NCBI RefSeq assembly: GCF_023073915.1
Contig: NZ_JADPKK010000022.1
Span: 1,302,001-1,366,000 of the forward strand
Direction: 5' to 3'
Origin: Bradyrhizobium sp. 149
GTDB taxonomy: Bacteria; Pseudomonadota; Alphaproteobacteria; Rhizobiales; Xanthobacteraceae
DNA: 64,000 nucleotides
This document shows positions 41,212 to 49,267 of this stretch, in pieces (within the stretch, counting starts at the first letter, position 1; each line of letters opens with the position of its first letter). A program made the translations under genes and the position numbers. The notes under the pieces are model-generated. The model had not been told where the DNA came from and did not search any database. It worked only from the letters and a program-made list of their open reading frames with translations.

Positions 41212-43059
41212 ATGAAACCGCTTTCGCCTCTCGCCACCGCCTGGACCCGTTCGAAGCCGCCTTTGCTGCGGTTTCTGGACAATTGCCTTAATGAATTTTC
41301 GGCCGAGGCCTCGGGCGCGGTTGCCGACTACATTCCCGAGCTGAGCAAGGCCGATCCTGCCTGTTTCGGCATCAGCCTCGCGACCCTGGACGGACATGTC
41401 TACGAGGTCGGCGACAGCCGGGTGCCCTTCACCATCCAGTCGATGTCAAAGCCGTTCGTGTTCGCACTGGCGCTGGACCTGCTCGGCGCTGGGAGGGTCG
41501 AGAGCGCAATCGGCGTCGAGCCCTCGGGCGATCCCTTCAACTCGATCCGGCTCAACTCGGAAAACCATCCATTCAACCCAATGGTCAATGCCGGCGCGAT
41601 CGCCTGCACCGGGCTGATCTATGACAGCAAGGGCGCAGACGCCTTCGAGCAAATTCGCCTCGCGCTTGGTCGTTTCGCCGGGCGCGACCTCGCCCTCGAC
41701 GAGGCGGTCTATGCGTCGGAGAGCCAGACCGGCGACCGCAACCGCGCCATCGGCTATCTCCTGAAGACCAATGCGGTGATCTCGGACAATGTCGCTGCCG
41801 TGCTCGACGTCTATTTCAGGCAATGCGCGGTGCTGGTCACCGCGCGCGACATCGCGGTGATGGCGGCAACGCTCGCCAACCGCGGCGTCAATCCGGTGAC
41901 GGGCGAGCAGGTGCTGACGCCTTACGCGATCTCGCGCACGCTGTCGGTGATGACGTCGTCGGGCATGTACGACTATGCCGGCGAATGGATCTACCGGATT
42001 GGCATCCCCGCCAAGAGCGGCGTCGGCGGCGGTATTCTCGCCGCCCTCCCCGCCCGCCTCGGGCTCGGCAGCTATTCGCCGAAGCTCGACAAGCACGGCA
42101 ACAGCGTGCGCGGCATCAAGGTCTGCGAGGCGCTATCCTCTCATTACGATCTGCACATGCTCAACCGCAGCGACGATGCACGCAACGCCGTCATCGCCGA
42201 CTACGACATCGGCAAGAGCCCGTCGCGACGCGTCCGCCGCCCGCAGGAGCGCGATATTCTCGCGGCCCACGAGCAGGAGGTGCGGGTCATCGAGCTGGTC
42301 GGCACGCTGTCGCTGTCGGCGGTGGATTATGTCTCGCGCCGGCTTGCGGGCCGACCGCGGCCGCAATTCGTGATCTTCGATCTCCATCGCGTCACCTCCA
42401 CCACACGCGCCGGTGCCCGGCTCGTGGCAGAGGCTTTCGAGGAGCTCGCCGCGCTGAACGTCACGGTGGTGCTATCAGGCGTCAGGCGCGCCTCCAAGGA
42501 ATGGGACAGCCTGCGGGAATGGACCGCCGAGCTGAAGAACGTCCGCGATTTCTACCTGCTCGACACCGCGGTCGAATGGGCCGAAGACCAGATCGTCTAT
42601 CGCTATGGCGGCTCGATCGATTTTCACGAGACCACCGAGCTTGCCGAGCAGCCGCTGCTCGCCGGCATGAGCGAGGAAGAGCTGACCGACCTCGCGTCGA
42701 TCTGCACGATCCGGACCTTTCAGTCCGGCGCAAAGATCATCACGGCAGGCGATCCCGCCGACGCTCTGTTCTTTCTGCGCAGCGGCGCGGTGCATGTCAC
42801 CTTGCCCGACGGCGTGCGACTGGCAACGCTGACCGCCGGCATGGCGTTCGGCGAGATGGCGCTGCTGGAGCCGACCCGCTCGGCCGACGTGTTCGCGGAC
42901 ATGGCGGCTACGGCGCACGAGGTGCCCCTGAAGGACTTCGAACGCTTCCGCAAGCAGCACCCCCGCGCCAGCGAGCGGGTCATGCGCAATTTGGCACAGC
43001 TCCTCGCAGACCGCCTGATCGTCGCTAACGCCAGGGTGGATATCCTCAGCGCGACCTGA
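41212..43059 (+). CDS. glsA: Glutaminase A fused to STAS and cyclic-nucleotide-binding domains
   Basis: Multidomain protein of 615 residues. Residues 20-310 are a serine-dependent glutaminase: catalytic Ser77-x-x-Lys80 (QSMSK), NPMVNAGAIA, SSGMYDYAGEW and PAKSGVGGG. Residues 360-460 are a STAS-like domain (VRVIELVGTLSLSAVDYVS, FDLHRVTSTTRAGARLVAEA). Residues 480-600 are a CNB domain (RTFQSGAKIITAGDPADALFF, then the binding cassette FGEMALLEPTRSADVFAD). Bacterial glutaminases usually stop after the first domain, at about 310 residues. It converts glutamine to glutamate and ammonia; the added domains suggest allosteric control or anchoring. It follows the TRAP permease by 22 bases. Confidence 0.93.
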   Translation: MKPLSPLATAWTRSKPPLLRFLDNCLNEFSAEASGAVADYIPELSKADPACFGISLATLDGHVYEVGDSRVPFTIQSMSKPFVFALALDLLGAGRVESAIGVEPSGDPFNSIRLNSENHPFNPMVNAGAIACTGLIYDSKGADAFEQIRLALGRFAGRDLALDEAVYASESQTGDRNRAIGYLLKTNAVISDNVAAVLDVYFRQCAVLVTARDIAVMAATLANRGVNPVTGEQVLTPYAISRTLSVMTSSGMYDYAGEWIYRIGIPAKSGVGGGILAALPARLGLGSYSPKLDKHGNSVRGIKVCEALSSHYDLHMLNRSDDARNAVIADYDIGKSPSRRVRRPQERDILAAHEQEVRVIELVGTLSLSAVDYVSRRLAGRPRPQFVIFDLHRVTSTTRAGARLVAEAFEELAALNVTVVLSGVRRASKEWDSLREWTAELKNVRDFYLLDTAVEWAEDQIVYRYGGSIDFHETTELAEQPLLAGMSEEELTDLASICTIRTFQSGAKIITAGDPADALFFLRSGAVHVTLPDGVRLATLTAGMAFGEMALLEPTRSADVFADMAATAHEVPLKDFERFRKQHPRASERVMRNLAQLLADRLIVANARVDILSAT

Positions 43060-43077
43060 CGACGCTGCTCCCCCTCC

Positions 43078-43155
43078 TCATTGCGAGCGCAGCGAAACAA
43101 TCCAGAAATGCGCCCGCGGAAGGACACTGGATTGCTTCGCTGCGCTCGCAATGAC
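43078..43155. repeat. Palindromic repeat, family A, third copy
   Basis: The arms TCATTGCGAGCGCAGCGAAA... and ...GCTTCGCTGCGCTCGCAATGA are near-perfect reverse complements with a 20-base centre. It lies between the glutaminase gene and the converging AhpD-like gene. Confidence 0.9.
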
Positions 43156-43187
43156 GGAGTGCGGATAAAGACCGTGCTTCTCCTAAA

Positions 43188-43715
43188 TTAGCCCACCACT
43201 TCCGTGACCGGCTGGAGGTCGATCTCGAAGGTCTCAAGGAATTTCGAGGTCATGATGTAGAAGCCGACCGAGAGTTGCAGCTCGACCAGCGCGGCCGGCG
43301 TCAGCTTCGACGAGATCGCCTTAAAGGTCGCATCCGTCGGCTTGTTCAGCTTGACGATCTCGTCGGTGAAGGCGAGTGCGGCGCGCTGCGTCTCGTCGAA
43401 ACAGGAAGCAGCCTGCCAGTTTTCGAGCGCCTCGTTCTGCTCGTCGCTGACCCCGACATTCTTGCCGATGCGCTTGTGCGCGACGATCTCATACGGTGCC
43501 TCGCACAAAATGCCGGTGCGCGTGATCGCGAGCTCGCGCACGATCGGATCGAGCTCGCCCTTATGACGGATGGCGCCGCCGAGCCGGCAGTACTGCTCGA
43601 AATAGCTGGGCGAGTGCGACATCATCCGGAAGATGTTGGCATTGCGGTTCTTGTCGAGGATTTCGCGGGTGCGCTCGGATGCCTTGGACGGGTCGCTGTA
43701 GTTGATGCGGGCCAT
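43188..43715 (-). CDS. Carboxymuconolactone decarboxylase family protein (AhpD-like)
   Basis: All-helical protein of 175 residues of the CMD/AhpD superfamily. LARRL-type helices are recognisable in DPIVRELAITRTGILCEAPYEIVAH, which has one Cys and the conserved His spaced as in AhpD-like folds, but the CxxC of active AhpD is reduced to a single Cys (ILCEAP), so a peroxidase role is doubtful. The start at 43715 (MARINYSDPSKA) has an AGGAAA site; upstream codons are open but without likeness. Family members in rhizobia often act in aromatic or lactone degradation. Function unknown here. Confidence 0.85.
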   Translation of the reverse strand: MARINYSDPSKASERTREILDKNRNANIFRMMSHSPSYFEQYCRLGGAIRHKGELDPIVRELAITRTGILCEAPYEIVAHKRIGKNVGVSDEQNEALENWQAASCFDETQRAALAFTDEIVKLNKPTDATFKAISSKLTPAALVELQLSVGFYIMTSKFLETFEIDLQPVTEVVG

Positions 43716-43999
43716 GATTTTCCTGATATTTTTGTCGAAGGCTTTCTCGGAGCCTTTGATGCTCATTGTCGTTGCCGGCGAAAGTTCCATGAAACTCTAT
43801 TCGCGCGGAGACGCAGGAGCAACAACATCGAGTCAAAATGCCGCCGCATTGCTGATCGACCTTGGGACAGTCGATATTCGCTGCGTGGGGACTTGATCGC
43901 AAGCGAGTACTCGAAGTGGGGTGTTCCGAGTAAAATAATTGGCCGTCCTTGCGCTCGCCGCGCATCGATGAGTCACGCCCGAGTCTAGGGAGAAACGAC

Positions 44000-44101
44000 A
44001 TGAAGGAAGCCACCAAGGGGGCGGCCTCGGAAGCGCTTGCGCATATGCTGGCGGTGATGGCGATGCTCGTCATCGCCAGCATCCTATTCTACGGGCGTTA
44101 G
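44000..44101 (+). CDS. Small membrane protein, 33 residues
   Basis: A short frame MKEATKGAASEALAHMLAVM...LFYGR with a good ribosome site (AGGGAGAAACGAC before ATG). Residues 13-30 form one hydrophobic helix (MLAVMAMLVIASILFY). It stands alone, upstream of a palindromic repeat and convergent with the DUF35 gene. The 280 bases upstream hold no gene but a perfect CGAGTACTCG palindrome at 43904-43913 and a TAAAAT box near 43931. No known family is recognised; the coding call rests on the ribosome site and helix. Confidence 0.5.
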   Translation: MKEATKGAASEALAHMLAVMAMLVIASILFYGR

Positions 44102-44119
44102 GTAGAGTTTTGGAGTTTT

Positions 44120-44202
44120 CGTCATTCCGGGGTGGCGTTTCGCACACGCCAGGCCCAGAATCCCGTTCCAGGCTCGGTCCTCAGGACCGCCCCCGAATGA
44201 CG
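44120..44202. repeat. Palindromic repeat, family C (CGTCATTCCGGGG...)
   Basis: The ends CGTCATTCCGGGGTGGCG (44120-44137) and GACCGCCCCCGAATGACG (44185-44202) pair imperfectly, with a second small stem (GGTCCTCAGGACC) inside. It is degenerate, sequence-distinct from families A and B, and lies between the small membrane protein and the DUF35 gene. Confidence 0.7.
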
Positions 44203-44209
44203 AATCCCA

Positions 44210-44569
44210 CTATTTCCTTTTCACGAAGAACGGCACCAGCCTGCCGGCGAACGGTTTGAAGCTCGCATCGACCTCATCGCCGATGGCGAGGTCATTCTCA
44301 CCATGCGCCATCATGCGAAAGCCCTCGGCGCAGTCGACCAGCAGGATGTTGTAGGGCACGTGTGTGCGCGTCTCAGGCGTCGCGGCGCGGCAGACCAGCG
44401 ACGTCGCGTACACCCGGCCCTTGCCGCTGGCGCGCTGCTCGCGTGGATCCGACGCGCCGCAGGCCGCGCAGAAGGCGCGGCGAAAATACTGCACCTGGCC
44501 GCATGCGCTGCAGGTCTGAAAGGTGATGGCCTGTTCACCCCTGGTCCAGTCGACCAGACGCTCGCTCAT
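44210..44569 (-). CDS. Zn-ribbon/OB-fold protein (DUF35) partner of a thiolase-like enzyme
   Basis: Protein of 119 residues: an N-terminal rubredoxin-like zinc ribbon (CSACGQVQYFRRAFCAACG, four Cys) followed by an OB fold (GKGRVYATSLVCRAATPE, GDEVDASFKPFAGRLVPFF). DUF35 proteins bind acyl-CoA and pair with thiolase-fold enzymes. Its ATG overlaps the thiolase-like gene stop by 4 bases (ATGA), the arrangement expected for a complex. In actinobacteria such a pair (Ltp2 with the DUF35 part of ChsH2) performs a retro-aldol cleavage in steroid side-chain degradation; a similar lyase is a reasonable hypothesis here. Confidence 0.92.
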   Translation of the reverse strand: MSERLVDWTRGEQAITFQTCSACGQVQYFRRAFCAACGASDPREQRASGKGRVYATSLVCRAATPETRTHVPYNILLVDCAEGFRMMAHGENDLAIGDEVDASFKPFAGRLVPFFVKRK

Positions 44570-45702
44570 CGCACCCGCTCCAGGAACATGGTCACGTGGG
44601 ACGACAGCACGCCGCCGTCGCCGTGCAGCAGCGCGATCGAAGCGTCGCCCACCTGACGATTCGCCGCCCGCCCCGTCATCTGCAAATGCGCCTCGACGAG
44701 ATGCGCCATGGCACCACCGACGCCGCAATGACCGTAGCTGAGCAGGCCGCCATGGGTGTTCAGCGGGATCGCGCCGTCGCGGCTGAAATGGCCGGCGCGC
44801 ACGCGGGCGGCTGCCTCGCCGCGCGCGGCAAGACCGAGGTCCTCCAGCAGCATGGCCAGCGTTATCGTAAAGCTGTCGTAGATCGCGGCGTAGCGCACGT
44901 CGGAGATCGCAAGTCCCGTGGCCTCGCTGGCGCGGGCGGCGGAGATCTCGGCGCCGAGCTCGCTGAGCGTCGGCGCTGCTGTGACGTGCTGATGGGTATG
45001 GGCCTGGGCACAGCCGCGAATGCGCACGCCGGCCTCTCGGGTCCGCTCGCGGCTGATGACGAAGGCGGCGCCACCGTCCGACACCGGGCAGCAATCGAGC
45101 AGCTTCAGCGGCATCGCCACCGGCTTCGAGGCCATGACGTCGGAAACAGTGATGGGATCGTGGAATTGGGCGCCGGGATGGCTGCAGGCGTGGGCGCGCA
45201 TCAGCACCGCGAATTCGGCGAGGTCTTCTTCCGTCACGCCGTATTCGTGCATGTAGCGGTTGGCGACAAGGCCGTAATAGGCGGGAATGGTCGGGCCGAG
45301 CGGCACCTCGTAATCGGGATGACCGACCTGCGCCAGTGCCTGGATCGAGGCATCGCGGCTCTGGCCAGTGAGGCGGTTCTCGCCGCCGACGACGAGCACA
45401 TTGCGGGCGACGCCTGCTTCGACGAGATGATGGGCGAGCATGGTCATCGCGAGCCCGGTCGCGCCGCCGACCTGGACGGCATGGGCGTAACTGGGGCGGA
45501 TGCCAAAATGCTCGGCAAAGACGGTCGCCAGCATGATGTGCGACGAGACTGTGGAGTAGCCGCAGAGGACGCCGTCGATCTCCGCGCGCTTGAGCCCGGC
45601 ATCGTCAAGCGCGGCCTGCGCGGCCTTGCTCATCAGGTCGAGCGAGGACGAGCCTTCGTGCTTGCCAAAAGGCGTGAGGCCGACGCCGGTGATGAAGCTC
45701 AT
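44566..45702 (-). CDS. Thiolase-fold protein lacking the nucleophile Cys (SCP2/Ltp2-like)
   Basis: Thiolase superfamily member of 378 residues. The N-terminus (SFITGVGLTPFGKHEG) and GVLCGYSTVSS are SCP2-thiolase-like. Where thiolases have the nucleophile in a CxSG-type turn, this protein reads QVGGATGLAM (residues 77-86), so Cys is missing; the His in LLSYGHCGVGG is present, and YDSFTITLAML offers a Tyr at the place used by Ltp2-type aldolases. Condensation/thiolysis through Cys is therefore unlikely. It overlaps the CoA-transferase gene (ATGA) and the DUF35 gene (ATGA), forming a tight three-gene operon for some branched or cyclic acyl-CoA. Confidence 0.9.
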   Translation of the reverse strand: MSFITGVGLTPFGKHEGSSSLDLMSKAAQAALDDAGLKRAEIDGVLCGYSTVSSHIMLATVFAEHFGIRPSYAHAVQVGGATGLAMTMLAHHLVEAGVARNVLVVGGENRLTGQSRDASIQALAQVGHPDYEVPLGPTIPAYYGLVANRYMHEYGVTEEDLAEFAVLMRAHACSHPGAQFHDPITVSDVMASKPVAMPLKLLDCCPVSDGGAAFVISRERTREAGVRIRGCAQAHTHQHVTAAPTLSELGAEISAARASEATGLAISDVRYAAIYDSFTITLAMLLEDLGLAARGEAAARVRAGHFSRDGAIPLNTHGGLLSYGHCGVGGAMAHLVEAHLQMTGRAANRQVGDASIALLHGDGGVLSSHVTMFLERVR

Positions 45703-46922
45703 GGGCGCACCTGTGCATCGTCATTCCGAGGCGGCGAACGGGTGACGCCGTCGCGGACCATGGCCTCGATCTCGTCCGCGGAATAGCCGATCTCACGCAG
45801 GATCTCCGCGCCGTGCTCGTTGAGCTGCGGGGCGAGGCGCACCGGTTCGGCTTCAGTCCCGGACCAGGTCGCCGTCACCTTCATGCTGCGGATCGGACCT
45901 TCGGTCGGATGGTTCACGACCGGGAAGAAATTCGTCGCCTCCAGATGCTCGTCGTGCAGCATCGACGCGAGGTCGTGCATCGGCATTACAGGCACGTCCG
46001 CCTTGGTCAGCAGGTCGATCCATTCCGCCGTGGAGCGCGTCTCGAAGATGCGCGCGAGCTCGGCATAGACGACGTCGATGTTGGCGGCGCGGCCGGCAAA
46101 GCTCGCGAACATCGCGTCGGCCCGCAGATCGTCACGTCCCGTGGCCTTGAAGAAGTTCTCCCACTGTTTGTCGTTGTAGACGATGATGCTGAGATAGCCG
46201 TCCGACGTCTTGTAGGGCCGGCGATCGCGCGAGAGGTGGCGGGCGTAACCGCCCTTGTCGAGCGGCGGCTCGTAGGTCAATCCGCCCATATGGTCGCCCA
46301 TGACGAAGCCGGCCATGGTCTCGAACATCGGGATGTCGACGCGCTGGCCGCGTCCGGTGCGGTCGCGGTGCACGAGGCTGGCGCAGATCGCGCCGACGGC
46401 GGTCAAGCCGACGATGCGATCGACCAGCGCGTTGGGCACATAGCGCGGCACGCCGTCACCGGTCTGCGCCATCAGAGCCGGCAGCGCGGTGGCGCCCTGG
46501 ATCAGGTCGTCATAGGCAGGTTTTGCAGCATACGGCCCGTCCTGGCCGAAACCGAACACGCCGGCATAGACCAGACGCGGATTGATCTTGGAAACTACGT
46601 CATAGCCGAGTTGAAGCCGCGCCATCGCCTGCGGGCGGACGTTGTAGACAAGGACGTCGGCGTCTTTCAGCAAGCGCAGCACGGCCTCGCGGCCGGCGGG
46701 CTTCTTCAGGTCGAGGCAGATCGAGCGCTTGCTGCGGTTGGTGTTGAGGAACACCGGGCCCATGCCGGCGTGCCGCATCGGCCCGATCAGGCGGGTGACG
46801 TCGCCGTCCAGGGACTCCACCTTGATGACGTCTGCGCCGTAGTCGCCGAGCATCTGGGTCGCATAGGGCCCCATCAGCACGGTGGTCATGTCGACGATCT
46901 TGATGTCCTTCAGCGGCCCCAT
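45699..46922 (-). CDS. CaiB/BaiF (type III) CoA-transferase
   Basis: Transfers CoA from an acyl-CoA to a free acid without an energy cost; 407 residues. Conserved blocks: VLMGPYATQMLGDYGADVIKVE with the downstream GD (GDVTRL), NRSKRSICLDLKKPAGREAV, and ADVLVYNVRPQAMARLQLGYD; the catalytic Asp lies in the family position around QGATAL (PAYDDLIQGA). A GGGAG site supports the start at 46922. It is first in the operon with the Cys-less thiolase and DUF35 protein, so it probably loads CoA onto their substrate. Confidence 0.93.
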   Translation of the reverse strand: MGPLKDIKIVDMTTVLMGPYATQMLGDYGADVIKVESLDGDVTRLIGPMRHAGMGPVFLNTNRSKRSICLDLKKPAGREAVLRLLKDADVLVYNVRPQAMARLQLGYDVVSKINPRLVYAGVFGFGQDGPYAAKPAYDDLIQGATALPALMAQTGDGVPRYVPNALVDRIVGLTAVGAICASLVHRDRTGRGQRVDIPMFETMAGFVMGDHMGGLTYEPPLDKGGYARHLSRDRRPYKTSDGYLSIIVYNDKQWENFFKATGRDDLRADAMFASFAGRAANIDVVYAELARIFETRSTAEWIDLLTKADVPVMPMHDLASMLHDEHLEATNFFPVVNHPTEGPIRSMKVTATWSGTEAEPVRLAPQLNEHGAEILREIGYSADEIEAMVRDGVTRSPPRNDDAQVRP

Positions 46923-47041
46923 CGTTCGCTCCCGATCGCGCGGGCTCACTTGGGGCCCTCCGATTTCGGTCCAGCTAACGGCAGCGGCGGCGCGTGCGCA
47001 AGGGCGGCCGGCGTATGGCCGCATGCGCCGCGATGCGGCCG

Positions 47042-47248
47042 CTATTTCTTCTGACGGGATTCGCGAACCTTGAGGAGACGGTCGAGTTCCTCATTCTGCT
47101 GGTTGATGCGATCCGCGATCCGCGACTCGTTCTGCTCACCCGAGGCCGCCGCGGCCTGCTCGATGAGCTGCCTTATATTGTCCTCGAGGATCGCGATGCG
47201 GTCGTTGAGCGCGTCCATCGACAGCGAATCTTCGTAGTCATTGCTCAT
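47042..47248 (-). CDS. Small coiled-coil protein (SlyX-like)
   Basis: 68-residue acidic protein that is nearly all coiled coil: MDALNDRIAILEDNIRQLIEQ and RINQQNEELDRLLKVRESRQ show heptad spacing of Leu/Ile. It resembles SlyX-type or leucine-zipper-like small proteins in size and pattern, but sequence identity cannot be judged by eye. A GGGGATG site precedes the ATG. Its stop lies 120 bases before the CoA-transferase start on the same strand. Confidence 0.75.
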   Translation of the reverse strand: MSNDYEDSLSMDALNDRIAILEDNIRQLIEQAAAASGEQNESRIADRINQQNEELDRLLKVRESRQKK

Positions 47249-47323
47249 GATGCATCCCCTGCAAATCGATCAAGAGCTTTAAGGGGCCGGGTGGGCCCAC
47301 CATGATCTAGCGCAAGAAAAGAA

Positions 47324-47354
47324 GGTGGGCACGGCGCTTCGCGCTTTGCCCACC
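47324..47354. repeat. Inverted repeat GGTGGGCA...TGCCCACC (terminator-like)
   Basis: Perfect 8-base arms at 47324-47331 and 47347-47354 with a 15-base centre containing GCGCTTCGCGC, a further small stem. It lies 8 bases downstream of the thiolase stop on the minus strand. A perfect 12-base palindrome GGTGGGCCCACC is nearby at 47290-47301. The sequence type is a dispersed repeat in Bradyrhizobium. Confidence 0.65.
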
Positions 47355-47362
47355 CTGCGGCC

Positions 47363-48532
47363 TTACTTCAGCGGCTCCAGCACGGAGACGTAGTTGGCAA
47401 CGGCCGCACCGCCCATGTTGAAGATGCCGCCGAGTTTTGCATTCTTGAGCTGCATGCCCTCGGGCGCTTGGCCGGCGAGCTGCATCGCGGTCATCACGTG
47501 CATGGAGACGCCGGTGGCACCGATCGGATGGCCCTTGGCCTTGAGGCCACCGGACGGATTGACCGGCAGCTTGCCGTCCTTGAGCGTCCAGCCTTCCTTG
47601 ATGGCGCGGGCGCCCTGCCCCTTCGGCGTCAGGCCCATCGCTTCGTACTCGATCAGCTCGGCGACCGTGAAGCAGTCATGGGTCTCGACGAAGGAGAGAT
47701 CGGTGAGCGCAACGCCCGCCTTTTCCAGCGCGCGCTGCCAGGCGACCGTGCAGCCCTCGAACTGGAGGATGTCGCGCTTGGACATCGGCAAAAAGTCCTG
47801 GGCGTGCGCGGTGGCGCGGAAGCCGATCGACTTGCTCATGGTCTTGGCGGTCTCGCCGTCGGCCAGCACGAGCGCCGCGGCACCGTCGGAGACGAGCGAG
47901 CAATCGGTGCGCTTCAGCGGACCGGCGACATAGGGATTCTTCTCGCTCTCGGCGCGGCAGAACTCGAAACCAAAGTCCTTGCGCATCTGGGCGAACGGAT
48001 TGGCGACGCCGTTCTTGTGGTTCTTGGCCGCGATCAGCGCCAGTGCATCGGACTGGTCGCCGTATTTCTGGAAATAGGAGCTGGCGATCTTGCCGAACAC
48101 ACCGGCGAAGCCGCCGACTGTGTCGCCGTCCTCGGGCAGATAGGACGCCTTCAACAGGTTCTTGCCGATCTCCGGCCCCGGCGTGCGCGTCATCTGTTCG
48201 ACGCCGACGACGAGCACGATCCTGGCCGCCCCTGCGGCAATCGCACGCACGCCCTGATGCACGGCGGCGGAGCCGGTGGCGCAGGCGTTCTCGACGCGGG
48301 TGGTCGGCTTGAAGCGCAGCTTCGGGTCGGCCTGGAGCACCAGCGAGGCGGTAAAATCCTGGGGCGAGAAGCCGGCGTTGAAATGGCCGAGCACGATCTC
48401 GTCGATATCGCCGGCCGAAATACCGGCATCCGCCAGCGCCTCATTGGCGACCTTCACCACAAGGCTTTCCACGGTCTCGGTGTCGAACTTGCCGAAAGGC
48501 GTATGCGCCCATCCGACGATGCTGGCGGCCAT
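47363..48532 (-). CDS. Thiolase family protein (acetyl-CoA acetyltransferase, SCP2-like branch)
   Basis: Thiolase of 389 residues with an intact active site: nucleophile Cys in TRVENACATGSAAVHQ, His in LKAKGHPIGATGVSM, and THDCFTVAELIEYEAMGL in the loop domain; the C-terminal Cys-Gly motif is replaced by FNMGGAAVANYVSVLE, as in SCP2-like thiolases. The start at 48532 (MAASIVGWAHTPFGK) has a GGGAGAG site. It probably cleaves a beta-ketoacyl-CoA from the neighbouring acyl-CoA operon. It is 70 bases upstream of nothing in the sugar-acid operon's direction: eda reads toward it from the right on the same strand. Confidence 0.92.
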   Translation of the reverse strand: MAASIVGWAHTPFGKFDTETVESLVVKVANEALADAGISAGDIDEIVLGHFNAGFSPQDFTASLVLQADPKLRFKPTTRVENACATGSAAVHQGVRAIAAGAARIVLVVGVEQMTRTPGPEIGKNLLKASYLPEDGDTVGGFAGVFGKIASSYFQKYGDQSDALALIAAKNHKNGVANPFAQMRKDFGFEFCRAESEKNPYVAGPLKRTDCSLVSDGAAALVLADGETAKTMSKSIGFRATAHAQDFLPMSKRDILQFEGCTVAWQRALEKAGVALTDLSFVETHDCFTVAELIEYEAMGLTPKGQGARAIKEGWTLKDGKLPVNPSGGLKAKGHPIGATGVSMHVMTAMQLAGQAPEGMQLKNAKLGGIFNMGGAAVANYVSVLEPLK

Positions 48533-48603
48533 GTCTTCTCTCCCGGGGTCGTCTGATCTCAAGTCTTGTCTGAGCTAAGTCTTAGCCCAAGGATGGCAAG
48601 ACT

Positions 48604-49254
48604 TCACGCGGCTTTCAGGGCCTTGAGGGTGCGCTGGCAGATGGCAGTTATGCCCGCCCAGTTGCCGGCCCTCACCTCCGCTGCCGGACACAGCCAGGAA
48701 CCGCCGACCGCAACCACGTTGGGCTCGGCGAGCCAGGTCGCCGCATTAGCCTCACCGACGCCGCCCGTGGGACAGAACCGCACGTTCGGGAACGGACCGG
48801 CGAGGGCGCGCAGGCCCTTGATGCCGCCGGCCTGCTCGGCCGGGAAGAATTTTGCGACGTCGAGGCCATGGGCCAGCGCCATCATGAGCTCGGAGGCAGT
48901 CGCGATGCCCGGGGCGAACGGCAAGGAGCTGTCGGCGGCAACCTTGAGGAGATCGGGGGTCAAGCCCGGGCTGATGCCGAATTTGACGCCAAGCTTCTCG
49001 ACGCGAGCGAAGTCGGCCGGATTGAGAATCGTGCCGATGCCGACGACCGCCTCAGGCACCTCGGCCATCATCGCCCTCGCGGCCTCGATCGCAACAGGGG
49101 TGCGCATGGTCACCTCCAGCGTGCGGACGCCGCCGGCAACCAGCGCGCGGGCCAGCGGCACAGCATCCTGGATACGCTCGATGGTGAGGACGGGAATGAC
49201 GGTCGCGGCCTTGAACAGCGCGACGAGGTGGTTCTGTTGGGCAGTCGTGGTCAT
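48604..49254 (-). CDS. eda: 2-dehydro-3-deoxy-phosphogluconate aldolase
   Basis: Class I aldolase of 216 residues splitting KDPG to pyruvate and glyceraldehyde-3-phosphate. VIPVLTIERIQDAVPLARAL begins the barrel, GGVRTLEVTMRTPVAIEA holds the catalytic Glu, AKFFPAEQAGGIKGLRAL the Schiff-base Lys, and RFCPTGGVGEANAATWL the phosphate loop. It starts 13 bases after kdgK, so the pair takes 2-keto-3-deoxygluconate to central metabolites. It is the last gene of the leftward seven-gene operon. Confidence 0.95.
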   Translation of the reverse strand: MTTTAQQNHLVALFKAATVIPVLTIERIQDAVPLARALVAGGVRTLEVTMRTPVAIEAARAMMAEVPEAVVGIGTILNPADFARVEKLGVKFGISPGLTPDLLKVAADSSLPFAPGIATASELMMALAHGLDVAKFFPAEQAGGIKGLRALAGPFPNVRFCPTGGVGEANAATWLAEPNVVAVGGSWLCPAAEVRAGNWAGITAICQRTLKALKAA

Positions 49255-49267
49255 ATTGGCTTTCGTT

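Noticed and set aside
43904..43913. CGAGTACTCG palindrome as an operator
   Set aside because: Only 10 bases, no second copy and no regulator gene nearby; kept as a note under the small membrane protein.
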